The notes below the pieces were generated by a model. That model made no database searches, was not told the origin of the DNA, and saw nothing but the letters and a program-made list of their open reading frames with translations. From Halopseudomonas xinjiangensis (lineage in GTDB: Bacteria > Pseudomonadota > Gammaproteobacteria > Pseudomonadales > Pseudomonadaceae), in NCBI RefSeq assembly GCF_900104945.1, contig NZ_LT629736.1:682001-746000 (forward strand): a stretch of DNA of 64,000 nt. Reading direction: 5' to 3'. Of this stretch, positions 25,385 to 35,132 are shown piece by piece (the stretch's first letter is position 1; every line of letters begins with the position of its first letter). A program made the translations under genes and the position numbers.

Positions 25385-25455
25385 CACCCTTCCAGCTGGG
25401 GCTCCTACAGCGCGGAGCGAAGGGCTTCGTAGATTCTTCTTCGCGGTCGTCCTGG
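25385..25455. repeat. Degenerate REP-like / GC-rich hairpin region between convergent genes
   Basis: The 114-bp gap between the convergent DUF2802 and fhlB-like genes contains ctcctaca, the end of the local REP element, followed by gaagggcttcg and tcttcgcgg pieces. GC-rich self-complementary runs (gcggccccgcc and ggggcgaggcgg) lie further along, to about 25485. It may terminate transcription from both sides. Confidence 0.35.
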
Positions 25456-25494
25456 GCGGCCCCGCCCGCTCTGGGGCGAGGCGGCGACTCGGCA

Positions 25495-25791
25495 TTAATC
25501 ATCGATTGCATCGTCATCGGGCGGTATGAACCCCACCGGTGCCTTACCTTTCAAATACCAGGCGAAGGCGATGATCTCGGCAATCGTGCGGTAGAGCTCT
25601 TCGGGAATCTGGTCGCCAAGCTCCATTCTTGCCAGCATCTTTGCCAGGTCGGCGTTCTGGTAGATCGGCACTTCATATTCCATTGCCAGCTGGATGATCT
25701 GCTCAGCGAGGTCGCCTTCGCCCTTGGCGGTGACGGTTGGTGCCTGCTCGCCGTCGTAGAGCAGCGCGATGGCCTCACGTTTTTCGCTCAT
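25495..25791 (-). CDS. FlhB C-terminal-like export switch protein (FhlB-type)
   Basis: This 98-residue protein matches only the cytoplasmic C-terminal part of FlhB after its cleavage site: AIALLYDG, VTAKGEGDLAEQIIQLA, VPIYQNADLAKML and IPEELYRTIAEIIAFAWYLKG. The NPTH cleavage motif and the membrane part are missing. Such free-standing FlhB-C proteins can partly replace the FlhB C-terminal domain in export specificity switching. It overlaps the FliK-like gene (TGATG at 25789-25793), so the two are co-expressed. Confidence 0.85.
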   Translation of the reverse strand: MSEKREAIALLYDGEQAPTVTAKGEGDLAEQIIQLAMEYEVPIYQNADLAKMLARMELGDQIPEELYRTIAEIIAFAWYLKGKAPVGFIPPDDDAIDD

Positions 25792-27446
25792 CAGGTGACC
25801 TCGTCGACCCAGCGTCGCTGTACCGCTTGCCGCGGCTCGGGGGGCGTGCCTTGGTGACAACTGATCTCACCTACTTCCAATCCCTTGGCCAGCAACCTGT
25901 CGCGCAGTTCGCCTACTTCGCGGTCGAGCAGGCTCAGCGTGTCGGAACGGTCGGTCCAGAATTCGCTGCTAACCCGTCCCTTATACAGTCGCGCAATGCT
26001 CTGCAATGCCCCCAGCGGGCCGAGATTGAAAGCCAGGCGCACCTCCCATTTGGGTGTCGGTTCGGGCTGCTTGCGCGTCGGAGCGGGGTCGTCCCGCTGA
26101 ATACGAGCCTGCACATGTGAAAACTGCTGTCCGTCTCGTAGCGGTAAATCCATCTGCCACACCGTCTGGCTGCTGCCATCGGCGAAGGTCTGACTCTGCC
26201 CCAGACTCTGAAACTGTTGATGCTGGATGCGCGACAACAGGGCAGCGGTCAGACGCAGCAAGCTGCCCAGGTCGCTCGCTTCGCCTAGTGCCTGCAAGGC
26301 ACGGCTGGGAAGGGGAAACAAGCCGGGTTTGGCGGTTGCCTGCTGCTGCCAGGGCCCGGTGGGTAAACCGAGTGCCTTGAGGCTGTCTGGCGGCAGCTGC
26401 TGTTGCAGCACCATCAACAGGGTAATGAGGGTCGCTTTCATGTCCGCGCCAGGTAGGGGCTCGACGCCAGGCGGTGTGGCCAGCGTCGCTAGCAAGGGCA
26501 GGATCTTGTTGAGCGGTAGGGCGGCGGAACCCGTCTGCGTCGCGTCGCCCATGGAGCCGGGCGAACTGCCAGCCGGTCGCGCCTTCAATGCCTCCGTCAA
26601 CATGGCGAGGTTGTTCTCCAGGAACAGCCCGCTCTGTTTGACCGCCTGCTGCACGCCGGCTTCGCTGCTCAGCTGGGCAACGCTGGCAACGTGCATCAAT
26701 ACTTGCCGGATGATTGGCTGAAGCGATTGCGGCGCCTGGCCCGGTCCGGGTGAGGCCAGCCGATCGAGCAGCGCCATGAGCGCCTCCGGTGATGCCTGCC
26801 GCTGGAAGCTGTCGCGCAGGCCCAGGGTCACGGCTAGTTGACGCTGCTGCTCGACGACCGCCGGCACTCGCAATTCGCCGCGCTCGGTCACCTGAGCGGT
26901 GAGGACGCTGCCCGGCTCGAGGGGGCGCACACTCTGGAGGCTGAGCAATGCGCCGGTTGATGGGCCCTCAATGATTCGGGCCACTACCGCGTATTGGGTG
27001 ACCCCCTGTTGCAGCAGCGGCTGCTGGGTGAGGATGCGAGCTTGCAACTGCGCATCCGGCGGAAAGCGTGACGGATCCAGCCGGGTAAGTAGCGAAGCCT
27101 CTGCCGAGGCAACCGTGGCGCCGGCAGCGAGCACGGCCAGCAGGCGCGTCTGATTGACCGCCTGAACGACAAGTTGAGTCCCTTCCGCGACTGGCTGTCG
27201 ACTGGTCACCGCGACGTCTGCCGGCGGTAGCCCGTTGCCGCGGGCGATTCTCAGCAGGAGCTCGAACTGGCCGGCCTGGGCGGTGGAGCGGACCACCTCG
27301 GCCGGTGCCGATTGCCCGGGCGCAAGCACCGCTGCGTCAATCGGACGCAGCAACTGCAAGGCGAGCGCAGCGGCGTCCGCAGGGCGCGCGGAGGACGCGG
27401 AGCCAGGCGTGCTGGCGGCTGGAGGCAAGCGAAAATCGGAGGTCAT
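25791..27446 (-). CDS. FliK-like flagellar hook-length control protein
   Basis: The 551-residue protein is rich in Ala, Leu, Gln and Pro. A long variable region with secreted-ruler character precedes a C-terminal FliK-like domain (about 420-535: VWQMDLPLRDGQQFSHVQAR, VRLAFNLGPLGALQSIA, LREL-type helix and LEVGEISCHQG). In FliK this domain contacts FlhB-C to end hook growth. Pseudomonads have a separate fliK in another flagellar cluster, so this may be a second FliK-like protein (from general knowledge; the rest of the genome is not seen). No good ribosome binding site precedes ATG 27446. It is divergent from ccmA. Confidence 0.75.
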   Translation of the reverse strand: MTSDFRLPPAASTPGSASSARPADAAALALQLLRPIDAAVLAPGQSAPAEVVRSTAQAGQFELLLRIARGNGLPPADVAVTSRQPVAEGTQLVVQAVNQTRLLAVLAAGATVASAEASLLTRLDPSRFPPDAQLQARILTQQPLLQQGVTQYAVVARIIEGPSTGALLSLQSVRPLEPGSVLTAQVTERGELRVPAVVEQQRQLAVTLGLRDSFQRQASPEALMALLDRLASPGPGQAPQSLQPIIRQVLMHVASVAQLSSEAGVQQAVKQSGLFLENNLAMLTEALKARPAGSSPGSMGDATQTGSAALPLNKILPLLATLATPPGVEPLPGADMKATLITLLMVLQQQLPPDSLKALGLPTGPWQQQATAKPGLFPLPSRALQALGEASDLGSLLRLTAALLSRIQHQQFQSLGQSQTFADGSSQTVWQMDLPLRDGQQFSHVQARIQRDDPAPTRKQPEPTPKWEVRLAFNLGPLGALQSIARLYKGRVSSEFWTDRSDTLSLLDREVGELRDRLLAKGLEVGEISCHQGTPPEPRQAVQRRWVDEVT

Positions 27447-27495
27447 ATCGCCACATGTTGATATAAATCAGCAGCCTTGCCACGGGGCCCGTATG

Positions 27496-27501
27496 TATAA
27501 T
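27496..27501 (+). promoter_or_regulatory. Candidate -10 box for the ccm operon
   Basis: A perfect TATAAT at 27496-27501 lies about 100 bp before ccmA in the divergent fliK-ccmA gap. A TG pair directly precedes it. The only good TTGCCA (27477-27482) is 13 bp away, too short for a standard spacer, so the -35 is unresolved. Confidence 0.35.
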
Positions 27502-27598
27502 GGCAACCCGTCGAAAGCCGGACCCTGAGAGTATAGCGGCTCGCCACTGCGAATCGTCTATCGCGTCCTGCCGGGGTGGTCCGCCACATTGTGGAGCA

Positions 27599-28237
27599 AT
27601 GGTGAAAGCACTGCCGATCGAAGTCGAGAACCTGGCCTGCGAGCGCGACCAGCGGGAGCTGTTTGGCTCCGTCTCCTTCGAGCTTGGCGCCGGTGAGGTG
27701 TTGCAGGTGGCTGGCCCGAATGGATCCGGAAAGACCAGTCTGTTGCGTATCCTCGCCGGCCTGTTGGCCCCGGCTGACGGCGAGCTGCGTTACGGCGGGG
27801 CTTCGGTACTGGCCGGAGAAGGCCGCGACAACTGGCGGCGCGATCGCTTGTTCATCGGTCACGCTCCGGCAGTCAAGGCGAATCTCACCGCCGAGGAAAA
27901 TCTTGCCTGGCTCTGTGCATTGAGCCAGCCGTGTTCGAGCGAGGCGATCTGGCGCGCGCTTGCACAGGTAGGCCTGCGCGGATTCGAGGACGTTCCCTGT
28001 CACAATCTTTCTGCCGGCCAGCAGCGCCGCGTTGCGCTGGCAAGGCTGTACCTGCAGGCGCACCCGGTCTGGATTCTCGACGAACCCTTCACTGCGATCG
28101 ACAAGACCGGTGTCGCCGAGCTCGAGGCACATGTTCTGGCTCACGCCGAACGCGGCGGCGTGGTGATTCTGACCACCCACCATAGCCTCGATCATCTGTC
28201 CGGTGTGCGGCGACTGGATCTGGAGCGGCTGGCCTGA
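27599..28237 (+). CDS. ccmA: Heme exporter ATP-binding protein CcmA
   Basis: The 212-residue ABC ATPase has Walker [10 protein letters not shown], signature LSAGQQRR and Walker B VWILDEPF with the switch His in TTHHS. With CcmB, CcmC and CcmD it drives release of heme-loaded CcmE in cytochrome c maturation. ATG 27599 is used; GTG 27602 is better spaced from GGAG and may be the true start. The stop overlaps ccmB (TGATG). Confidence 0.95.
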   Translation: MVKALPIEVENLACERDQRELFGSVSFELGAGEVLQVAGPNGSGKTSLLRILAGLLAPADGELRYGGASVLAGEGRDNWRRDRLFIGHAPAVKANLTAEENLAWLCALSQPCSSEAIWRALAQVGLRGFEDVPCHNLSAGQQRRVALARLYLQAHPVWILDEPFTAIDKTGVAELEAHVLAHAERGGVVILTTHHSLDHLSGVRRLDLERLA

Positions 28238-28908
28238 TGCAGCGGATCGTCTGGTTGTTATTTTGCCGTGAATGGCGCCTCGCCTGGCGGCGCCCCGGTG
28301 ATCTGCTCAATCCGCTGGTGTTCTTCGCCATCGTCATCAGTCTGTTTCCGCTGGCGGTCGGGCCGGAGCCGGCGATGTTGCGCAGCATGGCGCCGGGGGT
28401 TATCTGGGTGGCGGCGCTGCTCGCCACGCTGCTGTCGCTGGACGGGCTGTTCCGCAGTGACTACGAAGACGGTTCGCTGGAGCAATGGGTGCTGTCCGAG
28501 CATCCGCTCTCGCTGATGGTGCTGGTGAAAGTACTTCACCACTGGTTGGTATCGGGCGTAGCCATGGTCATCCTGGCGCCGTTGCTGGGGTTGATGCTCG
28601 CCTTGCCGGCGTCCATTCTGCCGGTGCTCTGTCTGACCCTGCTGCTGGGCACGCCAGTGCTGAGCCTGCTGGGTGCGGTCGGGGCTGCGCTCACTGTCGG
28701 GCTTAAGGGCGGCGGATTGTTGCTGGCACTGCTGATCCTGCCGCTGTACATTCCGGTGCTGATTCTGGGTACCGGCGCCATCGAGGCGGCATTGCAAGGC
28801 ATGCCGGTTACCGGATACGCCCTCTGGCTGGGATGCCTGGCTGTGCTGTCGTTGAGTCTGGCTCCGGTCGCCATCGCTGCCGGCCTGCGCATCGGAGTGA
28901 GTGAATGA
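28237..28908 (+). CDS. ccmB: Heme exporter membrane protein CcmB
   Basis: This 223-residue inner-membrane protein with six predicted TM helices starts [19 protein letters not shown]. It forms the permease of the CcmAB transporter. The gene is 19 bp from ccmC. Confidence 0.95.
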   Translation: MQRIVWLLFCREWRLAWRRPGDLLNPLVFFAIVISLFPLAVGPEPAMLRSMAPGVIWVAALLATLLSLDGLFRSDYEDGSLEQWVLSEHPLSLMVLVKVLHHWLVSGVAMVILAPLLGLMLALPASILPVLCLTLLLGTPVLSLLGAVGAALTVGLKGGGLLLALLILPLYIPVLILGTGAIEAALQGMPVTGYALWLGCLAVLSLSLAPVAIAAGLRIGVSE

Positions 28909-28927
28909 ACGCTGGAGTGAGTAAGCG

Positions 28928-29671
28928 ATGAACTGGAGCTTCTTCCACAAGCTGGGATCGCCCAAGTGGTTCTATGACATCAGCGGGCGCTGGTTGCCGT
29001 GGGTCGCCATTGCCGCTGCCGCGCTACTGGCCGTGGGCACCGTATGGGGGTTGTTCTTCGCCCCCATGGATTACCAGCAGGGAAACAGCTTTCGCATCAT
29101 CTACATTCACGTCCCGGCTGCCTTCGTTGCTCAGTCATGCTACGTCATGCTCGCTGTGGCCGGCGTCGTAGGACTGGTCTGGCGCATGAAACTGGCTGAT
29201 GTCGCGCTCAAGTGCGCGGCCCCGATCGGCGCCTGGATGACCTTCGTCGCCCTGATCACCGGCTCGATCTGGGGCAAGCCGACCTGGGGAACCTACTGGG
29301 AGTGGGACGCGCGCCTGACTTCGATGCTGATCCTGCTGTTCCTGTATTTCGGCATCATTGCACTGGGCCAGGCGATCAGTAGCCGTGACACCTCGGCGAA
29401 GGCCACCGCGGTGCTGGCGATCGTCGGGGTCGTGAATATTCCGATCATCAAGTATTCGGTGGAGTGGTGGAATACGCTGCACCAGCCAGCGACCTTCAAG
29501 GTCACCGAAAAGCCGGCCATGCCGATCGAGATGTGGTTTCCATTGTTGCTGATGGTGCTCGGCTTCTATGCGCTGTTCACCGTCAGCCTGCTGATGCGCA
29601 TGCGTGTCGAGACCCTGCGTCGCGAAGGCAAGACCCGCTGGGCACGCGAAGCGCTGGAGAAACTGGCATGA
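28928..29671 (+). CDS. ccmC: Heme-handling protein CcmC
   Basis: The 247-residue, six-TM member of the heme-handling family has the tryptophan-rich loop [19 protein letters not shown] and two periplasmic histidines (IYIHVPAA and TLHQPA). It loads heme onto CcmE. Its stop overlaps the ccmD start by four bases (ATGA). Confidence 0.96.
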   Translation: MNWSFFHKLGSPKWFYDISGRWLPWVAIAAAALLAVGTVWGLFFAPMDYQQGNSFRIIYIHVPAAFVAQSCYVMLAVAGVVGLVWRMKLADVALKCAAPIGAWMTFVALITGSIWGKPTWGTYWEWDARLTSMLILLFLYFGIIALGQAISSRDTSAKATAVLAIVGVVNIPIIKYSVEWWNTLHQPATFKVTEKPAMPIEMWFPLLLMVLGFYALFTVSLLMRMRVETLRREGKTRWAREALEKLA

Positions 29672-29835
29672 GCAGTCTGGAAGAGATGTTCGCGATGGGT
29701 AGCCACGGCCCCTATGTCTGGTCGGCCTACGCCATCACTGCTGCAGTACTTGCGCTGAATGTGGTCCAGCCGTGGCTGGCCAACCGGCGTCTGGTTAACG
29801 AAGAGGCGCGTCGTCGTCGCCGGGAGAATCCGTGA
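29668..29835 (+). CDS. ccmD: Small heme exporter protein CcmD
   Basis: The 55-residue protein starts [20 protein letters not shown], with one TM helix ([17 protein letters not shown]) and an Arg-rich tail (RRRRREN). It is required for release of holo-CcmE from the CcmABC complex. It overlaps ccmC and shares its last base with the ATG of ccmE. Confidence 0.93.
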   Translation: MSSLEEMFAMGSHGPYVWSAYAITAAVLALNVVQPWLANRRLVNEEARRRRRENP

Positions 29836-30296
29836 TGCATCCGCAACGCAAGAAACGTCTGGCTCTCATCCTGCTGTTGCTGGCAGGCGTAGGTATCGCG
29901 GTGGCGCTGGCACTGAGCGCTCTGCAGCAGAACATCAACCTGTTTTACACACCCAGCGAGATCGCAGCAGGTCATGCGCCGGAGCAGGCGCGAATCCGCG
30001 CCGGTGGTATGGTCGTGGCGGGCAGTGTCGAACGGTCCAGGGAAACCCTGGATGTACGCTTCGCAGTCACCGATGGCAACGAGCAGGTGATCATCGCCTA
30101 CAGCGGCATCCTGCCTGATCTGTTTCGCGAAGGTCAGGGCATCGTCGCCCTGGGTCGGCTGAACGAAGAACGTGTGCTGGTGGCTGATGAAGTGCTCGCC
30201 AAGCACGACGAGGAATACATGCCACCGGAGGTGGCGCAGGCCCTGGAAAAGGTCAAGCACGTCAAGGTCGAAAACGCCCCCGCGGCACCGAACTGA
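29835..30296 (+). CDS. ccmE: Periplasmic heme chaperone CcmE
   Basis: This 153-residue membrane-anchored OB-fold protein has an N-terminal TM ([19 protein letters not shown]) and the heme-attachment motif [12 protein letters not shown] with covalent ligand His124. ATG 29835 overlaps the ccmD stop; a GTG one codon earlier is less likely. Confidence 0.96.
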   Translation: MHPQRKKRLALILLLLAGVGIAVALALSALQQNINLFYTPSEIAAGHAPEQARIRAGGMVVAGSVERSRETLDVRFAVTDGNEQVIIAYSGILPDLFREGQGIVALGRLNEERVLVADEVLAKHDEEYMPPEVAQALEKVKHVKVENAPAAPN

Positions 30297-30306
30297 GAGA
30301 GAGCGC

Positions 30307-32277
30307 ATGATTCCCGAGCTTGGACAGATTGCCCTGATCATCGCGTTGGTGCTGGCGGTATTGCAGGCCACCGTTCCGCTGTACGGCGCCTGGCGTGGCG
30401 ATACACTGGCGATGAGCTTCGCCCAGCCTGCGGCGCGTGCGCAGTGCCTGTTCGTGCTGTTCGCCTTCATCTGCCTGACCCAGGCGTTCCTGGTCAACGA
30501 TTTCAGCGTCACCTACGTGGCACTCAACTCGAACTCGGCGCTGCCCTGGTATTACCGCCTCAGCGCGGTATGGGGCGGACATGAGGGCTCCCTGCTGCTC
30601 TGGGGCTTGATCCTCTCTGTCTGGACCTTCGCCGTCACCGTATTCTCACGTGACCTGCCGGAAGAAATGCTCAGCCGTGTATTGGCGGTGATGGGCATGA
30701 TCAGCGTCGGCTTCCTGCTGTTCATGCTGATGACCTCCAACCCGTTCGACCGTCAGTTGCCGTACTACCCTGCCAATGGAAACGATCTCAACCCATTGCT
30801 GCAGGACTTCGGTCTGATCGTCCACCCACCGATGCTGTACATGGGGTACGTCGGCTTCTCCGTCGCCTTCGCCTTTGCCATCGCTGCCTTGCTTGGTGGC
30901 CGGCTGGACGCGGCATGGGCGCGCTGGTCGCGGCCTTGGACCATCGTCGCCTGGGCGTTCCTGACCATCGGTATTGTGCTCGGCTCCTGGTGGGCCTATT
31001 ACGAGCTTGGCTGGGGCGGCTGGTGGTTCTGGGATCCGGTGGAAAACGCCTCGTTCATGCCCTGGCTGGTAGGTACCGCGCTGATTCACTCGCTCGCCGT
31101 CACCGAGAAGCGCGGCGTGTTCAAGAGCTGGACGGTGCTGCTGGCGATTGCTGCGTTCTCGCTGAGCCTGCTGGGCACCTTCCTGGTGCGCTCGGGCGTG
31201 CTGACCTCCGTGCATGCGTTCGCCACCGATCCGGAGCGGGGTGTGTTCATTCTCGGCTTCCTGTTGCTGGTTGTCGGCGGCTCGCTGCTGCTTTATGCGC
31301 TGCGCGCTCCGGTGGTGAAAAGCCAGATCGGTTTCGCCCTGTATTCCCGCGAGACGCTGCTGCTGGTGAACAACATCATCCTGGTGATCGCTGCGCTGAT
31401 GGTGCTGCTGGGTACCCTTTATCCTCTGATCATGTCGTCTTTCGGCACGCTGGTGTCGGTGGGTCCGCCTTACTTCAATTCACTGTTCTTGCCGCTGATG
31501 TCGGTGCTCATGCTGGCGCTGGGCGTGGGTATCGTCAGTCGCTGGAAGGACACCCCGGTGAAGTGGCTGTTCAACCAGGTGAAATGGGTAGCGATCCTGT
31601 CGATCATCGGCGCGATCGGCCTGGCCATCTGGATTGGCGACCACTACTTCGCCGTCGGCAGCATGTTGCTGCTGGTGTTCTGGGTCGTCGGCATGAGTGT
31701 GCGCGATATCCTCGACAAGACCCGCAACAAGGGCCTGGCCCGCGGCCTGCGAGCATTGCCGCGCAGTTACTGGGGCATGACGCTGGCCCACATTGGCCTG
31801 GCCGCCTGTGCTGTCGGCATCGTTGGGGCCAGCTTGTTCGACAACCAGCGCGATTTGCGCATGGCGCCGGGACAGTCGCTCGAACTGGGTGGCTATCGAT
31901 TCGAGTACGATCACCCATCGCACCGCGAAGGGTCGAACTGGGTCTCGGACAAGGCGATCGTGAACGTTTACCGAGGCGACACACTGATCACTATCATGGA
32001 GCCGGAAAAGCGCTTGTACACGGTCCAGAATCAGCTGATGACCGAAGCGGCGATTCACCCTGGGTTCACACGCGATTTGTTCGTCGCCCTGGGTGAACGC
32101 CTGGATGGTGATGCCTGGGCCATGCGCGTCCATATCAAGCCATTCGTGCGCTGGGTGTGGGGCGGCGGCCTGCTGATGATGTTTGGCGGTCTGCTCAGCG
32201 CAAGCGATAAGCGCTATCGGTTGCGCGCCCGCCAGCGCCAGTCGGCCGAAATGGCGGTAGCGGGGGAGGTGGTCTGA
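30307..32277 (+). CDS. ccmF: Cytochrome c heme lyase subunit CcmF
   Basis: The 656-residue polytopic membrane protein carries the WWD-type heme-binding loop GWGGWWFWDPVENASFMPW and conserved histidines in VWGGHEGS and LIVHPPM. It ligates heme from CcmE to apocytochromes together with CcmH and CcmI. A longer upstream frame exists, but ATG 30307 follows GAGAGAG and lies ten bases after ccmE. Confidence 0.96.
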   Translation: MIPELGQIALIIALVLAVLQATVPLYGAWRGDTLAMSFAQPAARAQCLFVLFAFICLTQAFLVNDFSVTYVALNSNSALPWYYRLSAVWGGHEGSLLLWGLILSVWTFAVTVFSRDLPEEMLSRVLAVMGMISVGFLLFMLMTSNPFDRQLPYYPANGNDLNPLLQDFGLIVHPPMLYMGYVGFSVAFAFAIAALLGGRLDAAWARWSRPWTIVAWAFLTIGIVLGSWWAYYELGWGGWWFWDPVENASFMPWLVGTALIHSLAVTEKRGVFKSWTVLLAIAAFSLSLLGTFLVRSGVLTSVHAFATDPERGVFILGFLLLVVGGSLLLYALRAPVVKSQIGFALYSRETLLLVNNIILVIAALMVLLGTLYPLIMSSFGTLVSVGPPYFNSLFLPLMSVLMLALGVGIVSRWKDTPVKWLFNQVKWVAILSIIGAIGLAIWIGDHYFAVGSMLLLVFWVVGMSVRDILDKTRNKGLARGLRALPRSYWGMTLAHIGLAACAVGIVGASLFDNQRDLRMAPGQSLELGGYRFEYDHPSHREGSNWVSDKAIVNVYRGDTLITIMEPEKRLYTVQNQLMTEAAIHPGFTRDLFVALGERLDGDAWAMRVHIKPFVRWVWGGGLLMMFGGLLSASDKRYRLRARQRQSAEMAVAGEVV

Positions 32278-32843
32278 TGCGCAAGGTTCTGCTGTTGATA
32301 CCGTTGGCCATCTTTCTGGTGCTGGCGGGGTTCTTTCTGCACACGCTCTGGAGCAAGAGCCAGCAGGAGGGGCCGGCCAGCTCGTCCATCGAATTGCCCT
32401 CGCCGCTGATTGGCAAGCCGTTCCCCGAGTTCAGCCTGCCGAGCGTGGAAGAGGACGGACCCACCATCACCGAAGAAGACCTCAAGGGCCAGCCAGCGCT
32501 GGTCAATGTCTGGGCAACCTGGTGCGTGGCCTGCCGTGCTGAACATCCCGTGCTCAACAGGCTGGCGGAGCAGGGTGTGGTAATCCACGGAGTGAACTAC
32601 AAGGACGACAGCGCAGCCGCTCGCAGCTGGCTGAAGGACTTCCATGATCCCTACCAGCTCGACGTCGCCGATACCGAAGGTCGGCTGGGTATCGACCTGG
32701 GCGTGTATGGCGCCCCGGAAACCTATCTGATCGATGCCGAGGGGATCATCCGTTACAAGTTCATCGGCGTGATCGATGATCGCGTGTGGAAAAACAAGCT
32801 GGGCCCGCGCTACCAGGCGCTGCTCGATGGTGAACAGCCATGA
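32277..32843 (+). CDS. ccmG: Thiol:disulfide interchange protein CcmG/DsbE
   Basis: This 188-residue thioredoxin-fold protein has an N-terminal membrane anchor and the redox motif WCVAC (Cys83, Cys86), followed by the family GVYGAPETYLID segment. It reduces apocytochrome or CcmH cysteines in the periplasm. It overlaps ccmF (TGATG) and ccmH. Confidence 0.95.
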   Translation: MRKVLLLIPLAIFLVLAGFFLHTLWSKSQQEGPASSSIELPSPLIGKPFPEFSLPSVEEDGPTITEEDLKGQPALVNVWATWCVACRAEHPVLNRLAEQGVVIHGVNYKDDSAAARSWLKDFHDPYQLDVADTEGRLGIDLGVYGAPETYLIDAEGIIRYKFIGVIDDRVWKNKLGPRYQALLDGEQP

Positions 32844-33313
32844 TGCGCTGCCTGTTGGGCATTGCACTGCTCGTCGTGTCTGCGCTCGCGATCGCGGCGA
32901 TCGATACGTACGAATTCGAATCCGAGGCGCAGCGCCAGCGTTTCTACGAACTCAGCGGCGAGCTGCGCTGCCCCAAATGCCAGAACCAGAATATTGCCGA
33001 CTCCAACGCACCGATTGCTACCGACATGCGGCGCGAGGTGCATCGTCTGCTTCAGGAAGGCCAGAGCGACGAGGCCATCATCGACTTCATGGTCTCGCGC
33101 TACGGCGATTTCGTCCGTTATCGCCCGGGTCTTACCGGTCAGACCATGGTGCTGTGGTTCGCGCCGGTGCTGTTTCTGGTCGTTGGGATAGCGGTTCTGC
33201 TGGTTCTGGTACGCCGGCGTCGGCGTGTCCCCGGTGCGCCGACTCGCCATCTGAGCGAAGACGAGCAGCAGCAGCTGCGTGATTTGCTGGACAAGAAGGG
33301 TTCGAATGACTGA
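32840..33313 (+). CDS. ccmH: Cytochrome c maturation protein CcmH (CcmL-type)
   Basis: The 157-residue protein has a signal peptide, the LRCPKCQNQ redox motif (Cys44, Cys47) and a C-terminal TM helix (MVLWFAPVLFLVVGIAVLLVLV). The gene covers the short CcmH N-terminal domain; the TPR part is separate as CcmI. ATG 32843 is an equal alternative start. Confidence 0.95.
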   Translation: MMRCLLGIALLVVSALAIAAIDTYEFESEAQRQRFYELSGELRCPKCQNQNIADSNAPIATDMRREVHRLLQEGQSDEAIIDFMVSRYGDFVRYRPGLTGQTMVLWFAPVLFLVVGIAVLLVLVRRRRRVPGAPTRHLSEDEQQQLRDLLDKKGSND

Positions 33314-34541
33314 TTTTTGGCTGTTTGCTGCGCTGTTGGTGGTATCAGGTGTCGTTGCGGTTCTGTGGCCTATCTGGCGACACCACCGGCAGGAGCGTGT
33401 CGATCGCACGGCCTTGAATGTCGCGTTATACGAAGAGCGCGTTGCCGAGCTGGACGCTCAACGACAGTCTGGTGTGCTGAGTGCCGAGCAACACGAACTG
33501 GCCCTGGAAGAAGCCAGCCGTCTCCTGCTCGAGGATACTGCACGGGCGGACAGCCAGCAGCGGGCGACCCGCCGCGGAAACCCATTATGGCTGATCGTTT
33601 CCGCGGGACTGCTGCCGGTTGTCGTCGTCGGCTTGTATCTGGTGTGGGGAAACTTCGCCGGCATGGCCTTGCACCGTGACCTGCAGGAAAGTCCGCCGCC
33701 GGAAAACGTCGAGGCGTTGATCGAGCGGATGCAGCGCGTGACCAGCGTACAGCCGGAAAGTGGCGAAGCCTGGTTCATGCTGGGCCGCGCCTACATGGCG
33801 GCCCAGCAGCCGGGCGACGCTGCGCGTGCCTTCGGCAACAGTCTCGAGCGCCTTGGCGAGCGGCCCGAAGTGTTGGCCCAGTTGGCTCAGGCGCGGTTTT
33901 TTGCGGCTGGCAACACACTGGACAACGAAGCGGTCGCGGCCCTGGACAAAGCGCTGGAGCTCGACCCCAGGGAGCCAACAGCCCTCGGCTTGCTGGGCAT
34001 CGCTGCATTCGAGGCAGGCGATTATTCCGGCGCCATTGGTTATTGGCAGACGCTGCTCGGCGGAATGCAACCGGGTAGTCCGGGCGCGCAGGCGATCCAG
34101 GGCGGGATAGATCGAGCTCGCCAACGCATGGGCGAGGTTGCCGGCGAACCAGGTGTAGAGCTGTCAGCTTCGGGAGAACCTTCGACCTTGGAGTCCGGCG
34201 AAGAACCAGGTATAGCGGTACGTGTCGAGCTCAGTTCTGAAATTGCCGAAGAATTGAATGATCAGGCCGTGGTGTTCGTCTTTGCGCGGGACCCGTCCGG
34301 TCCGCCCATGCCCCTGGTCGCGCGCCGCTTCACCCTGGATCAGCTTCCTGCCGACGTCACCTTGACCTCAAGCGACGCGATGTTGCCGGAGGTCAAACTG
34401 CGGGCAGGCCAGCAGGTACAACTGATCGCTCGGGTATCGCCGACTGGCGACCCCATGCAGGGCTCGCATCAAGGCCAGACCGAAGCCGAAGTAGGTGCCG
34501 AAGGCAGGGTAACGGTCACCATCGACCAGCCGGTTCGCTGA
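33306..34541 (+). CDS. ccmI: Cytochrome c maturation protein CcmI (apocytochrome chaperone)
   Basis: The 411-residue protein has an N-terminal TM (FWLFAALLVVSGVVAVLWPIW), a cytoplasmic loop, a second TM near residue 95-115 (LWLIVSAGLLPVVVVGLYLVW), TPR repeats (about 145-275, for example AWFMLGRAYMAAQQPGDAARAF) and a C-terminal beta domain. It binds apocytochrome c C-termini and presents them to CcmF/H. It overlaps ccmH by eight bases and is the last gene of the ccm operon. Confidence 0.94.
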   Translation: MTDFWLFAALLVVSGVVAVLWPIWRHHRQERVDRTALNVALYEERVAELDAQRQSGVLSAEQHELALEEASRLLLEDTARADSQQRATRRGNPLWLIVSAGLLPVVVVGLYLVWGNFAGMALHRDLQESPPPENVEALIERMQRVTSVQPESGEAWFMLGRAYMAAQQPGDAARAFGNSLERLGERPEVLAQLAQARFFAAGNTLDNEAVAALDKALELDPREPTALGLLGIAAFEAGDYSGAIGYWQTLLGGMQPGSPGAQAIQGGIDRARQRMGEVAGEPGVELSASGEPSTLESGEEPGIAVRVELSSEIAEELNDQAVVFVFARDPSGPPMPLVARRFTLDQLPADVTLTSSDAMLPEVKLRAGQQVQLIARVSPTGDPMQGSHQGQTEAEVGAEGRVTVTIDQPVR

Positions 34542-34716
34542 GGCGACGCCGGCTTCCAGTCTCTTTCCCACATATAAGGCATCTGGTCACGTCGGTTTCT
34601 GCTGAGGGAACCGACTGTCGGCCCTCGGCTGGACGCGGTTGAAAACACCACCTACATGTATAACCATGTCTCGCTCCGGTGAGCCATGAATATGCCAGAC
34701 GTAGCAGGAGCGACTC

Positions 34717-35088
34717 ATGAACGACGGGCAAACACCTCCGACAGCAAGGGATAGCGACTCGGGAATACGCAACCGGCTGGTGTTCTGCGTGCTCCTCGGC
34801 CTGCAGGCAGGCCTTTATGGTTGGGCGGCCTTTTTTTTCGCCGCCGAAGATGCCTACATGGCTTTGGGTCTCGGCGCCGTAGCCGTGCTCTTTGCCGTTG
34901 GCTCCGTCTACATGCTTGCCCGCGCGGTGATGATGTTGATCGCGGGCTCAACCTTTGAAGGTGCAAAGGCGTCCGCCGAATCCATTCCAGCGACGGTCAC
35001 GGAAAACGTGACTGACGCCGTGTCAGCGGCAGTTGCCGCCGCTGGGACTGCTTCGGAGCCCACCTCGGACTCCCGCGCGCGATCCTGA
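34717..35088 (+). CDS. Small two-TM membrane protein of unknown function
   Basis: The 123-residue product has a polar N-terminus (1-20), two predicted TM helices (about 21-43 and 47-76) and an Ala/Thr/Ser-rich C-terminal tail with ESIPATVTENVTDAVSAAV. A CAGGAG lies six bases before the ATG. I do not recognise a family. It lies 175 bp after ccmI, possibly as a separate unit. Confidence 0.6.
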   Translation: MNDGQTPPTARDSDSGIRNRLVFCVLLGLQAGLYGWAAFFFAAEDAYMALGLGAVAVLFAVGSVYMLARAVMMLIAGSTFEGAKASAESIPATVTENVTDAVSAAVAAAGTASEPTSDSRARS

Positions 35089-35132
35089 CGCTAGCCTGCG
35101 TCTGGTTTCAGGACCGCGCGCCGGCGCTGTCT

